Made by a program: the position numbers and the translations under genes. Below, in pieces: positions 1 to 12,561 of a DNA stretch of 64,000 nt (its first letter is position 1; the number at the start of each line of letters is the position of its first letter). Origin of the DNA: Trichobilharzia regenti. Its lineage: Eukaryota; Platyhelminthes; Trematoda; Strigeidida; Schistosomatidae. The stretch is taken from positions 1 to 64,000 of the forward strand of contig CALYDD020000391.1 in assembly GCA_944472135.2 (NCBI GenBank), read 5' to 3'. Under the pieces are notes generated by a model, which was not told the DNA's origin, made no database searches, and saw nothing but the letters and a program-made list of their open reading frames with translations.

Positions 1-3000
1 TTTTCATAATTAATGTAATTTTTTACCTTTCACTTCATTTACATAGTCAATTGACTTACACACTAACTTTACTTACTTACTTTAATTTCTTACATACTTG
101 GTTTCTTTACTTATACATATACCTACTTAAATACTTGCTTACTTTATTCGTTTACCTAATTACTAACTAACCCCACCTACTTTCTTAGTTTATTTACTGA
201 CTCACCTAATACCTTACTTACTTATTTGCTAACTTAGCTGACCAACCTTATTACTTTACTTACTTACCTAAGTACTTTATTTCCTTAATTACTAAATTTA
301 CCTACTTACTACACTGACCTACCTTATTTCATTACCTATCTACATAATAGCCTATCTACTTTATTTACTTACTTTGTAACTCACTTAGTTTACTTCGTTG
401 CTTTCTGTAGTTCCCTACAAACTTATTTACCTACTCACATAATTCACTTACTTAATTACTTTACCTCATTGCTTACTTACTTTACTTGCTTACTTAATTT
501 ACTTATTTCCTTACTTGACTGATCTACATACTTACGTTATTCTTACTTATTTAACCTACTTACTGTTTTATTTTACGTACTTACATACTTATTTTACATA
601 CTCACTTCATTAACTTAATTACTTTAATTAATTGCCTACTAACATCACCTACGTTGCTTATTATAAAATATACTTTAACTACTGATTTTCACACTACTTT
701 ACTTGACATATATACTTACTTTCTTACTTTATTTACCTACATACGTAATAACTTTACTTACTATCTTACGCACTTACTTACCTACTTACTAACTTCCATA
801 CTTGAATGAATTACATAATTACTTTACTTGCTTACATACCTACTTTACATACTTATTCGCTTAGTTTCTTTAATGACTTACATATTTACTTTACTTACTG
901 ACTCACTTACTTATTTTATTTACTTACATACTTACTAAATCAACTTACTTACTTACATAATTACTTACATGCCTACTTACTTACAAAATTAATTGATTTA
1001 CATAATAACTGTATTAAATTACTTACTTTACGTCCTTTCTTACTTTTCTTACGTACTTAACTACTTACATAACTGATCTACTTACATTCTTTACCTACTT
1101 ACTAAATAATTCACTCACTAAGTTATTTAACTTACTTCATTTACTAACATACTTAATTACTTACTCACTTCTTTGACTTACATAATTATTTTACCTATTT
1201 ACTTACTTACGTGCTTACTTACTTAGTTGACTAACCTAAATACCTTACTTATCTACCTACTTACCTTTTGTATTTACTTACATGCTTACTTATTTACTTA
1301 CTAATTTGACATACGCAATAACTTTACATTCTTACTTACATACTTTACTTACGTACTCTTACTTACTTTACTGACCTACATACCTTATTTACCCACTTCC
1401 TTACCTTATTTAGTTACTTACTTACTTTACATACTCAATTAATTCACTTACATTAATCACTTACTTGCTTACTTTAATAAATGACTTACCTTATTTCCTA
1501 CTTACTTGCCTACTTCACTTACTTTATTTACTTACTTGCTTACCTGCTTACTTAATTATGTGATATAATGATTCACGTGCTTAGTTACTTATCTTAATTA
1601 CTTTCTTACTTACTGACTTAATTACTCACTTCACTTGCTTACTTAGGTACTGACTTACTTTACTTTCCTACTTATTTACTCACATTACTTACATAAAAAT
1701 TATGTTACTTATCTACTTACTTACTTATTCAATTAGTTAGCTTACTTACCTCAATAACTTACTTATATCCTTTCTGAATTTGCTTACATGCTAATGTTCC
1801 TGCATACCTCACTTTCTTACTAATTTTACTCACCTACGTACTTAATTACTCACTCTACTTATTTGCTTATTTACTCACTCACATATTTACTTACTTACTT
1901 TACTTATTTACTCACTCAGTTACTTACTTTAGTTACTTACTTAATTACCTACTTACTGGTTTTACTTTCTAAATTATTTATAAAAAAAAAAAAAAAAAAA
2001 AATTACTTTATTTACGTGCTAACTTACTACTTACCTAATTTACTTAGTTATTTACTTATATGCTTTAAATTCTTACTTTAGTTACTTAATTACTTCCTCA
2101 CGTTCCAAGCTTACGTAATTACTTATTTACTTGCATACGTTAATCAATTACTTTAATCAGTTACCTACATACTTAACTACTTTACTTACAAAGTTTCTCA
2201 CTTTACTCACTTACTTTAATTTCCTAATTGCATACTTACATAAGTTGCTTGGTTGCTCAGTCACTTGCCTAATTGACTCACTTACATACTTACTAACATA
2301 CTTATTACTTTACTTACTTACTTGCTTCACTTGCTTAACTACTAACTTACTTCACTTAATTGCTTACTTACTTATTTTACATACTCACTAATTCGACTTA
2401 CTTTAATTACTTACTTTCTTACATACTTTGTTAACTTAATTTCTGACTTTATTTGCATAATTACGTTACTTACTTACTTACATACTTTACTTACTTACAG
2501 ACCAAATTATATTTCTTACTTACTTACTTCACTTAACTACTTGCTTACTACTTAATTTTCTTACATAGTTAATTTACTTAGTTATTTCACTTGCTTACTT
2601 GATTACTTTATTTACGTACTTATTTACTTACTTTATTGACCTACTTTCTTTACTTACTTGCTTACTTAATAGCTTACTTGCTTACTTTACCTACTTATTT
2701 ACTCGCTTAATTTACTTAGTTGGTTACTTAACTTGCTTGTTTTCTTTACATACTTACTTACTTACTTTACATACTCCTTAACTTACATACCTTAATTACG
2801 TTCATATTTTTACTTTACTTATCTACTTACGTAATTTTTTTACTTATTTATTTTGCTTAATTACTTAATTGTCCATTTACCCACCTAATCTTTTTTATTA
2901 ATTATTCACATATTTGCTTACATTACTTACCTACTTTAATTACTCACGTACTTATTCAATCAACATTCGTAATTATTTACCTTACTTACTTGCTCACCTT

Positions 3001-6000
3001 ACTTATTTAATATAATGGTTTACTTACTTAGTTACTATTCCTAATTACTTTCTTACTTACTGATTTAATTACTTACTTTACAAACTAACTTAGGTATTGA
3101 TGTACTTTACTTTCTTACTTATATTGCTTACTTAATAAACTATTTTACTTCCTTTTTTTCCTTTTTTACTTAATTAATTAATTAAATTACTTACATACCT
3201 GTTTGACTTATTTATTAAGTTTTTTTCCTTCTTTGCTTCACTGACTTATTCAGTTGCTTACTATGCTTATTTAATTATCTTTCTTATTCACCTATCTACT
3301 TACTTCAGTTACTTACATACTTACTTGCTTACTGCTATTGTTTCATTAATTATTAGGTTACGTACTTGTTTAATGAATAATTTAGCTACTTACTCACTCT
3401 ACTTACTAACGTTGGTCAATTACCTACTTACTTACTTTTTAACTTACTTTACCAACATATTTATTTATATAACTTATATAATTCAATGTCTTACTTACTA
3501 ACCTATTGATTTACTTGTTGATTCACTAACGTACTTACATACTTTAGCTACTTTTTTACTTTACCTTGTTTCTCACTTACTTACTCACTTGTTTTACTAT
3601 GTTACTTACTTAATTATTAATCTAGTTATTTTCTTACCTACCTAATTTACTCACTCTTCTTACTTACATCTTTATTCACTCACATATTTACTTACTTACT
3701 TTCCTTTTTTACTCACGAATTTACATACTTTAGTTACTTACTTATTTAATTACCTACTTAATCGTTTTGCTTTCCTAATTACTTATTTTGCTTTAAATAC
3801 ATACTTGCTTACTTTATTTACGTACTAACTTTTGAACTGACCCACTTTACTTACTTACTTCTTGACATAATATACTTACCTTATTACGTTAATTACATAC
3901 TTACTTTACTTAGTTAATTAAATTAGTGACTTATTTTCTCACGTACTCAGTTTACTTCTTTTACTCACTTAATTTATTTACTCACTTACTTTCTAACTTA
4001 CTTAATTTGCTGACTTAATTTGCTTACTTAGTTTATTCAATTATTTGCTTGCTTACTTAATTGACTTACAGAAATACTATAATTACTTACTTACTTTGTT
4101 CACCTACATACTTACATATTTACTCACACACTTCCTCACTCACATTTATAATGACTTATATCATTACTTTACTTAGCTACCTACCTAATTTAATTACTTA
4201 CCTTTTAATTGCTTTACTTAACTGCTATTAAAGTATACCTAATTACCTTCTTTTTTACTTACTTGCCTACTTACCTAATTACTTTACTTACGTACTAACA
4301 TACTTACTTTATTCACTCACGTGCTCACTTAGTTTTCTTACTTAAACGTTTACTTACTTACTTTACTGACCTATCTGCTTACAGTACTTACTAAAATAAT
4401 TACTTACTTAGTCATTTTCCTCACTTACGTACTTACTCATTTTACTTTCATACTTACTTTAATTACTTACATACTTACTTGCTTACTTAATGAATTAACT
4501 TACACACTTACTTTACTTACTGACTCACTTACTTTCTTACTTCACTTACTTACTTGCTAACTAACTTAATTGACTTATTTGTTAACTTTCCTTACATATT
4601 AACTTTACTTACTTACTTGCGTACTTACCTTATTCACTTATTTGATTACTTTACTGCCTTACCTAATTTATTTATACACCTTATTACTTACTAACTAGCT
4701 CTACTTAATTACTTACTTGCTTCTTTTATTTACTGACCTATATGCTTACATTGCTTACTTACATAATTACTTACTTAGTCATTTTCTTACTTATGTAATT
4801 ACCTTATTTTTTACTTACCCAATTTACTCACTTACATAATTACTTACTTATTTCCCTAATTGACTTACTTACCTATCTTATTTACTTACTTACTTTCCTA
4901 CCTTACGTTTTTTCTTACTTACTTACTCACTTTATGTACTTATTTGCTTACTTATTCAATTTACATACTCACTTAATTAATCTGCTCACTATACATACCT
5001 AATTATTTTCTACTTTTCTTACGCACTTGCTGACTTTACCTAAATTATTATTTTTATTATTTACTTACTTACTTTCTTTGCCTAATTACTAACATAATTT
5101 TACTTACTTACTTTTTCTTCTGATTTCTTTATTTTCTTAATTTGCTTCCTTACTCAGTTAACTGACTTACATAATTGCTCTAATTACTTACTTATTTAAC
5201 ATGCTTACTTACTTGATTGACTTATTTTATTACTTTACATATTTGCTCACATAGTTTCCTTGCTTACTTGCCTCAATACTTCATTGATATATTGAATTAC
5301 TTTAATTACTCTATTTATTTATTTACTTACATACTTACTGACGCACATACTTATTTACTCACTTACTTTACTAACTTACATATTTACTAACTGATACCAC
5401 ATTTTTCTTATTTACTTTACTATCTGACTCACATTTTTTCTTACTTCACTAACCTAATTATTTAGTTGACTTGCCGAAATTATTTATTTACATAATTACT
5501 GACGTTATTTACTTTATTTAATTACATGACTACTTAATTTACTGGCTTGATTACTTACTTGTGTTACTTACTTTCTCTCAACACTAACTTACTTACTTAC
5601 TTCATTGACTTACGTAATTACTTTATTTAATTGCTTACATACTTAATTGTCTATTACTTACTCGCCTAATTTAATTACTTAAACGCTTACTTATTTTCTT
5701 ACTGACTTACTTACTTATTTACTGATGTACATACTTATTTACTTACTTACTTTACTAACTTACTTATTTACTAACCTACTCTGCTTACATTCTTAGTCAC
5801 TTTACTCACTGGCTTATTTACTTTCGTACTTTACCAATATACTTTCTTACTTTATTGACTTACATACATACCTACTTCACTTTCTTACCTTATTTTTATT
5901 TACGGACATGCATAATTTACTTACATCTATACTTCACTTATTTATTTTTTACTTTCTTTACTTACCTACTTACATGGTTTATTTATTTAGTTACTAAATT

Positions 6001-6241
6001 AAGTCACCTACATGCTTACTTACATTTCTTACTAAATAAGTTATTTTCCTGCTTTACTTACTTCCGTAATTTACTTACATAATTACTCTCCTTATATATT
6101 TACCAACTACAAATACTTATTTCCTTACTGCCTTAATTGACATATTTAATTAATTTACCTAAATGCTTTAGTATCAGTCTACTTAATTAATTAGATTATT
6201 TAATTACTTACATTACTAATTTTAACATTTGAGGTATATAT
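1..6241 (+). repeat. Degenerate (TTAC)n array
   Basis: The plus strand is a G-poor, diverged tetranucleotide array based on TTAC with frequent substitutions and 1-nt phase shifts. No longer repeat period is visible. Frames on this strand read as Leu-Thr-Tyr-Leu with few stops; these are not genes. A 21-A run at 1982-2002 interrupts it. Confidence 0.95.
1982..2002 (+). repeat. Poly-A tract private to the left arm
   Basis: Twenty-one consecutive A residues lie within the array. The mirrored position near 47060 in the right arm has ordinary array sequence (taaataaataattt), so the tract arose in one arm or is a sequencing/assembly artefact. Confidence 0.9.
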
Positions 6242-6348
6242 TGAATTACATAGTTAATTCAAGTACGGGGTTATAGGGAAATTGTTTGATTGCATGGAGT
6301 ATTTAATCATGAGCTGACATCAGTTAGAGAATCACTGAAAACCTGGGA

Positions 6349-6394
6349 GTACTGGACAGCTGTTTCGTCCTAGTTTGGGACTCTTCAGCAGTAC
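6349..6394 (-). ncRNA. Hammerhead ribozyme (canonical core)
   Basis: On the minus strand: stem I GTACTG pairs with CAGTAC (6 bp), then the core CTGAAGA (fits CUGANGA), stem II GTCC/GGAC with loop CAAACTA, the invariant GAAA, and a minimal stem III CAG/CTG with no spare loop. A GTC cleavage triplet lies directly before CAGTAC, so cleavage would fall between 6355 and 6354. All core positions are conserved. A loopless stem III suggests that activity may need dimers or slippage. Confidence 0.85.
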
Positions 6395-6404
6395 GCATCC
6401 ACCA

Positions 6405-6459
6405 GGATTCGAACCCAGGACCTTCTGGTTACAAGGCGAGCTCGTAGACCATTGAGCCA
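6405..6459 (-). promoter_or_regulatory. Internal pol III promoter (A and B boxes)
   Basis: On the minus strand, TGGCTCAATGG (6449-6459) fits the tRNA A box and GGTTCGAATCC (6405-6415) is a perfect B box. The spacing of about 34 nt is tRNA-like. The boxes lie immediately upstream of the hammerhead, so the ribozyme would be within the transcript. Confidence 0.75.
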
Positions 6460-6696
6460 CTGGGACCCGATCCAATGGTCCTCCAATTCTAACTTCTGCC
6501 AGTTCACGACATAGCGCGACCACTTCACAATGTCTTCTTCGATGAGTTACTGCCTCATCTTCAACCTGCTTTACCCTACTGGTCACGGCTTCCCACTAGA
6601 ACCCCAGGTTAACTGCCTGAATAGGGCCAGTCACTAGTGAACATCAGATCAATTTTCAAGTATTGGTTTTGTGGGGATTTTGTTTACCTGAATTAC

Positions 6697-8057
6697 TTAC
6701 TTACTGACTTCACTTGCTTTCTTACTTTACAAGCTTACTTATTTTCTTACTTTACTCACTTACTTACTTACCTACTTACATAACGTATTTACATAATAAC
6801 TTCACTTCTTCAATTACTTAATATCTTATAATTCATACTCACCCACTTACCTTTCTTACTTACCAACTTACTTTACTTAGTTGATTAATATCATATTTTA
6901 CTTAGTAACTGACTTACTTGCTTTACCAACTTACTTCATTGACTTAATTAATTTATTCACTTATTTACTTACTCAGTTGCTTACTTACTTTCTTACTTAT
7001 TGAAATGACTCATTTTAATTTTCTAATTACTTATTTACCTACTTTACTGAACTTACAATTATTTCTGACTTAATTACATAATTTCTCACTTTACATACAT
7101 TCTTTATTACTTACCGTTCATAATTGCTTACTTACTTAATTTACATACTCACTTACTCAAATTTCTCACTTACATATTTTTTCATTTGCTTAAGTACTCA
7201 CTTACGTTACTTACCTGCTTACTCAGTCTTCTTACTGAATTACTTAATTTCCTACATTGTTTACTTCTTTACTTACTTATATGACGTGCATAATTACTTT
7301 ACTTATTTAGCCACTTTACTTACTTGTTTGCTTACTTACTTAATTGACTTACTTAATAAATTACTTATACACTTACTTACTTTACATGCTTTCTTACCTC
7401 CTCACTTTACTTATATACATACCTACTAAATCTATTGATTTATTTATTTGCCTACATTACTTATTTAACTAATTACTTAATTATTTTACTACTAACTCAC
7501 ATACTTACTAACATTACTTACAAAAATACTTGCTTACTTTATTGACTTAGTTGATTACTTCAATTACCTACTTAATTTACATGTATACCTACGTTATTTA
7601 CTTACATAATTTTTTTACAAACTTACGTGATATCTTGCTTTACTTGCTTACTTACTTACAAATCGATTTACATAATTCCTTTACTTCTTCTATTACTTAC
7701 TTATTTGCATTTCATACTAATTTAACATACTTACTTTTTCTTATTACATTTTTACTTTACTTATTTGCTTACCTAATTACTTACCTTAAATACTCACTTA
7801 CATTACTCCCTTTTTTACCTACTTGTTTACTCCTTATATATTTCCCTAGTTTACTGACTAACTTACTTGCTCACATTCCTGAAATATTTGATCACTCTAC
7901 TTGTTTAATTACTTACTTTAATTATTTATTTACATACTTAGCTTACTCAGTGACTTACTCACTTTATTTGCATAACTACTTACTTATTTAATTTAGTTAC
8001 TTAATTACTTACTTAGATACTTACATTACTTATTTACTTACTAACATACATACTTAC
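6697..8057 (+). repeat. Degenerate (TTAC)n array
   Basis: Continuation of the array between the hammerhead SINE and the gypsy element. TTAC-rich on the plus strand, with no higher-order period and no gene. Confidence 0.93.
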
Positions 8058-8369
8058 TGTTATGTACTGGTCGGGAATTTAATAGTCCTGACGCAAGAAA
8101 GTCGGAAATCAGAAGACCACTAGGATTGCGATGATACTTCTATTTTCCAAAACACCAGGAGAATCAATGTCACACAAGTGTGTGAGAGCAAAATATATGA
8201 ATGTCCGAACAAGTGTGTGAAACAAGTGTGTGAGCGAATATTCAAAATGAACAAATCAATAGACAGTCTTAACATGATTGGCTAATTATAATGGAATATC
8301 GATCCATATATACATAGCAAAATATAACAGACTGTCAAACAAACACACATATTATATGGATATATATCA
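8058..8369 (-). repeat. 3' LTR of left gypsy element
   Basis: 312 bp, TG...CA on the minus strand. It shares four variants with the other left-arm LTR that neither right-arm LTR has (for example gagcgaat against gagagaat), and differs from its own partner at eight sites. Confidence 0.93.
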
Positions 8370-8380
8370 CCTCCCCTTTT
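8370..8380 (-). promoter_or_regulatory. Polypurine tract of left gypsy element
   Basis: AAAAGGGGAGG on the minus strand directly abuts the 3' LTR, the expected site for plus-strand priming in LTR retrotransposons. Confidence 0.85.
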
Positions 8381-8394
8381 GAGAAGATTGATGA

Positions 8395-11300
8395 TTAATA
8401 GCGTGCTTTCTTGGGGTTTATCTGAAACCGTTCAGTTTGTTGTCGACGTCTGTTGCTTCGTCTGCTTGTTGAGTTTGCGGCTTCTGCTTTGTCTGGAGTT
8501 GTCTGGGCTGCGCACTTTTGCTTTTCTGTTTTGTCAGTCGTAGGTAAGTTAAAAGTATCCAAGAGAATATCCAGAGGTAGGGATGACTGTGTACTGGTAG
8601 GGATATTTGAGTTTCTTGGACGCAACTGATTGTAGTGACGGGTCCATAAATCATTACCAACTTTCACGTCGTACATAACTCGACCACGTCGTGCTGCGAT
8701 GGAACCTTTATTCCAAGGTTTATGTCCTGCTCGATAGTCGCGGACATAGATAGGGTCACCAACATCAAATTTTTTTTCATTCCGAAATGATGCGTCGGCA
8801 CGTTTGGGTGTCGGTGGTAACATTGAGTTGTGAATCGTTCTAAGTTTGCGTCCGTAAAGAATTTCTGCCGGCGATTTCTTGTTCTGTGTTGACTCATTCG
8901 CCGTTGTACGGTACACCATCAAGAATTTTTGGATGATGTCAAATGGTGTCCCCTCTCCCTCTGCTTTGAGTAAGGCTCTCTTCAAAGTGTCGACAAAACG
9001 TTCCGCTTGGCCGTTTGACTGAGGATGATACGGCGGTGTGAACATATGCTCGATAGCATTTTGACGACAGAACTGCTGAAACTGATGAGAGGTAAACTGC
9101 GAACCATTGTCTGTAACTATGGTTTCTGGGAGACCATGATGGGAGAATATGTCAGTGAGAGCTTTGAGAGTCTGGGACGTTGTCGGCGAAACCATTGGTA
9201 TAACTTCTGGCCACTTAGAAAAAGCGTCTACCACCACTAAATAATATGCACCATTTGTAGGGCCAGCAAAATCAATATGAATTCTGGACCAAGGATGGGA
9301 TGCTGGAGGCCACGGTACGGGAGGTAGCTGGTGGGGTAGCTTTGCTGATTGTTGACATTTTGAACATCGTTGAACAAAGTCGATAATATGCTTATCCATA
9401 TTAGGCCAGTATGCGTAGCTGCGAGCAATACTCTTCATCCGCTGAATACCAGGATGTCCCATGTGAAACTGTTTCAGGAGTTTATTTCGTAATGCTTCAG
9501 GTATCACTACGCGTTCTCCAAACATCAAGCAATCTTTTACAACACATAAGGAATCACGACGGGCAAACAGGTGTTTTAGGTCTCCACTATATTTAATCTT
9601 TGGCCAATTACTGGATACATACTGTGTAGCACGTCGTAAGGTGGCATCGGTGCTTGTAGTTCGCTGGATTTCTGCAAACGTTACTGGTAGAGATCGAACA
9701 GCATTGTCGATGAGGTTAACTGCATAGTCTTTGGTGGCGATCGATGCAATTACCATATCTTCACTTGATGCAGGATAGTCGCTAATTAGCCGAGATAGAG
9801 CGTCGGCTTGACCAAATTCGTTAGTTCGGTTGTATTTAATATCGAAATCGTATCCAAGTAATATTATTGCCCAGCGTTGTAGTCGGTTAGCTGCATGTAC
9901 CGGGATACCTGATTTAGATCCGAAAATGGAAAGTAACGGTTTATGATCTGTCAGCAAGGTAAATCGGCGGCCGTAGATCATTTTATGGAAACGTCGTACG
10001 GCGAAAACTAAAGCTAAGGCTTCTTTTTCAATTTGTGCATATTTCTTTTCTGCCGCAGTTAGTGTTCGAGATGCATGCATTATTGCTTTTTGTGAACCAT
10101 CTGGGAAGACATGTAAAATGACAGCTCCCACTCCGCTTGCTGAAGCGTCCGCTGCAACTATAATTGGAAGTGTTGGACTATAATGTGTCAGAAGCAATTC
10201 AGAAGTTAACATAGACTTCAACTTTTCAAAAGCTGATCTGCAAGCTTCGGACCATTTCCAGGTTGCATTCTTTTCGAGTAGTCGATTGAGAGGGTGTCGA
10301 ACATTATGCAGCGCAGGGAGAAATGCCGAGTAATAGCTAATTAATCCCAAGAAAGAGCGTAAGGAAGGCACGTCAGTAGGTGCGGGCATCTCTTTTATAG
10401 CACGTATGTTGTCAGGATCTGGACGTCTACCCGATGCATCAAATATAAATCCAAGGTATTTGACAGATCTCAAGGAGAACTGACACTTCTCTGAGCGTAG
10501 TCGTAGACCGTTGTCCTGCATGCGTGACAAGACAGCTTCTGTCCTGCTGTAAAGTTCGTTTATAGAATTCGCTACCACCAAGATATCATCAAGATAGACG
10601 GCAACACCCGGAATACCTGCCAAGATAGTATCCATCAGTTGTTGGAAAATAGCTGGGGCAGTTTTAACTCCGAAAGGTAATCTGTTGTATTGGAACAAAC
10701 CGCGATGTGTATTAATGGTAAGGAGTTCTCGGCATTCTGGGGCTACTTCAACTTGTAGATATGCGTCAGCAAGATCCAGTTTTGCAAAATAAGATCCACC
10801 ATTTAAAACAGTGAATAAATCATCCGGCGTAGGTAAAGGATAGTGGTGCTGTTCTAATGCAGCATTCAACCCAGTAGAGAAATCAGCACAAATACGTAGG
10901 GACCCATTCGCTTTCTTGACAACGACGATGGGTGCTGCCCATGCCGAGTACGTGACTGGTGTTAATACGCCTTGTTGTTGCAGTCTCTCCAATTCTTCGT
11001 CAACTTTTGGTACAGATGCATATGGGACTGGCCTCTTTGGGCGAAAAACCGGTTTTGCGTCTGGTAATACTCGAAAGGTAGCTTGCAGCGAGGTACAGTG
11101 ACCTAATCCGGGTTGAAAAACAGGTGCAAATAGTTTGCATAAATCAGAAAAGGAGTTGGCTGAATTTTTATCCTTGTTAACTGCGTTGCATACAGAACTA
11201 AGTGGGACATCAGCCAGATGTAAACGATCGAACCAATCAAGTCCCAAAAGATTTAAATCACTCTTGGTGACGTAACAAATTCCTGTGAATTTGATATTGC

Positions 11301-12555
11301 GGAAGGAAACAGAACATTCGAGTTCACCAATTAGTTTGAGGCGCCCACCACAGGCGCTGACAGCAGTCTGAGAAGTATTTGCGATTGGTGGTCTGCCAAT
11401 ATTATTCCAAAGTTTCTCTGATATAACAGTAATATCAGAGGCGGTATCTAGCTGCAGACGTGCATCATGACCATTCATCTGAAGGTCAAGATATTTCCGC
11501 ATACATGGAGTTATGACTTGACAGGTTGCGAGTAGACTCAATGATCTCCTTGGAGATTTAGGACCAACAGTTTGTCGAGCTTTCGCTGGATTATGATATC
11601 TGGGTTTGCGTGGCTGACAAAAACCATTTTTATGACCGATGATTTTGCACTTGCTGCAACGATGATTTTTGTATGGGCAAGACTTTACAAAGTGCCACGC
11701 GCCACAATGCCAGCATGGTGATGGTGGGGTCTTCTTTGCAGTATTTTGTGAAGTTGGACGAGTATGTGTAGATTTCCGCGGAACATTAGAAGAAGGTGGG
11801 TCAGGAGTGGATGATGAGAGATTTTTGCTCTTTCGTAATGCACGAATATCAGAGCTTCTCGAAGGTGTTGATTCGACCAGGTGTGTGTCTTTCTGCAAAT
11901 TAATCAGCCGTTGATATTCATCAGCTATGTCATGTAATGTTAACTTAGGATTTTGTTCTAGCTGATTGAGCAGTCGAGTTCGGATATCTGTGAAACGAGG
12001 AGATTGAAGACTGCATATGAGAATCAAGGCTTTGAATTGATCATCTGTTAAGGACCTGAGTCGAAATCTCTCACATTCTCGGTTGACTGTGCCAACGTGA
12101 GTAAGAAAATCATCATTTTCATTCATTGTCAGCTTGAGGCAACGATAACGTATGCTGAATAATGAGGAGTGGTCTCCAAAATGTTCACGCAGCAGCTTTA
12201 TTGTATCATCGAAACACTTGTCACGTGGTTTCTGGGGTAAAATTAGGTTGCAGTACCGTTCATATTCTGCGGGACCCAATTTACGTAACAACACTCGCAC
12301 CTTCCAGGCATCGTCTTGTGAGGCGAGATCAACAGTGAATAAATCCTCATAACGTTGATACCATGTGTCAAAAGTGACATTTACCTCTGGGTCATAATTG
12401 AACTGTGAAATACTGTTCACAATGCCGTCGACAGATGGTAGCATGGTATGATTGGGATTGCTTGAAGGTGAAGTTGGACCAGTCTGTTGGTTGACGAACA
12501 TTTCCATTAATTTCATTTGTTGTTCAAATAGTAATTCCAATTTAGAAGAGTCCAT
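8395..12555 (-). CDS. Gypsy gag-pol polyprotein (intact, 1386 aa)
   Basis: Gag and Pol lie in one frame with no recoding site. I start at the first ATG (12555-12553); an upstream in-frame TTG overlaps the primer-binding site. Domains in order: gag; two zinc knuckles (C281-C284-H288-C293 and C300-C303-H308-C313); aspartic protease at about 370 with DTAS where the family usually has DTG or DSG; reverse transcriptase with YLDD at 654-657; RNase H with D803, E843 and D870; integrase with an HHCC zinc domain (CSKC near 1064), D1095, D1149, E1185 and a GPY/F-like tail near 1265-1300. It would encode particle formation, cDNA synthesis and integration. All recognised catalytic residues except the unusual protease Gly-to-Ala are present. 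Whether it is active is not known. Confidence 0.95.
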   Translation of the reverse strand: MDSSKLELLFEQQMKLMEMFVNQQTGPTSPSSNPNHTMLPSVDGIVNSISQFNYDPEVNVTFDTWYQRYEDLFTVDLASQDDAWKVRVLLRKLGPAEYERYCNLILPQKPRDKCFDDTIKLLREHFGDHSSLFSIRYRCLKLTMNENDDFLTHVGTVNRECERFRLRSLTDDQFKALILICSLQSPRFTDIRTRLLNQLEQNPKLTLHDIADEYQRLINLQKDTHLVESTPSRSSDIRALRKSKNLSSSTPDPPSSNVPRKSTHTRPTSQNTAKKTPPSPCWHCGAWHFVKSCPYKNHRCSKCKIIGHKNGFCQPRKPRYHNPAKARQTVGPKSPRRSLSLLATCQVITPCMRKYLDLQMNGHDARLQLDTASDITVISEKLWNNIGRPPIANTSQTAVSACGGRLKLIGELECSVSFRNIKFTGICYVTKSDLNLLGLDWFDRLHLADVPLSSVCNAVNKDKNSANSFSDLCKLFAPVFQPGLGHCTSLQATFRVLPDAKPVFRPKRPVPYASVPKVDEELERLQQQGVLTPVTYSAWAAPIVVVKKANGSLRICADFSTGLNAALEQHHYPLPTPDDLFTVLNGGSYFAKLDLADAYLQVEVAPECRELLTINTHRGLFQYNRLPFGVKTAPAIFQQLMDTILAGIPGVAVYLDDILVVANSINELYSRTEAVLSRMQDNGLRLRSEKCQFSLRSVKYLGFIFDASGRRPDPDNIRAIKEMPAPTDVPSLRSFLGLISYYSAFLPALHNVRHPLNRLLEKNATWKWSEACRSAFEKLKSMLTSELLLTHYSPTLPIIVAADASASGVGAVILHVFPDGSQKAIMHASRTLTAAEKKYAQIEKEALALVFAVRRFHKMIYGRRFTLLTDHKPLLSIFGSKSGIPVHAANRLQRWAIILLGYDFDIKYNRTNEFGQADALSRLISDYPASSEDMVIASIATKDYAVNLIDNAVRSLPVTFAEIQRTTSTDATLRRATQYVSSNWPKIKYSGDLKHLFARRDSLCVVKDCLMFGERVVIPEALRNKLLKQFHMGHPGIQRMKSIARSYAYWPNMDKHIIDFVQRCSKCQQSAKLPHQLPPVPWPPASHPWSRIHIDFAGPTNGAYYLVVVDAFSKWPEVIPMVSPTTSQTLKALTDIFSHHGLPETIVTDNGSQFTSHQFQQFCRQNAIEHMFTPPYHPQSNGQAERFVDTLKRALLKAEGEGTPFDIIQKFLMVYRTTANESTQNKKSPAEILYGRKLRTIHNSMLPPTPKRADASFRNEKKFDVGDPIYVRDYRAGHKPWNKGSIAARRGRVMYDVKVGNDLWTRHYNQLRPRNSNIPTSTQSSLPLDILLDTFNLPTTDKTEKQKCAAQTTPDKAEAANSTSRRSNRRRQQTERFQINPKKARY

Positions 12556-12561
12556 AGTTTT

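Larger units (their letters stand above)
6250..6688 (-). mobile_element. Hammerhead-bearing tRNA-derived SINE (left arm)
   Basis: Non-array insertion read on the minus strand. It has a 5' body, a tRNA-like pol III head with A box (6449-6459) and B box (6405-6415), a hammerhead ribozyme (6349-6394) and a 3' body ending near 6250. TGAATTAC occurs at 6242-6249 and 6689-6696, a possible 8-bp target-site duplication, although the low-complexity surroundings make chance plausible. The architecture matches the schistosome Smalpha family, which is known to combine a pol III promoter with a hammerhead. Confidence 0.8.

Noticed and set aside
6332..6586. 84 aa ORF containing VAQWSTSS
   Set aside because: Lies wholly in the hammerhead SINE; the peptide comes from the tRNA-like head.
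1863..8000. Many ORFs of the Leu-Thr-Tyr-Leu type on the TTAC strand
   Set aside because: A TTAC tetramer repeated three times reads Leu-Leu-Thr-Tyr with no stops; the frames have no starts or composition typical of genes and simply follow the array.
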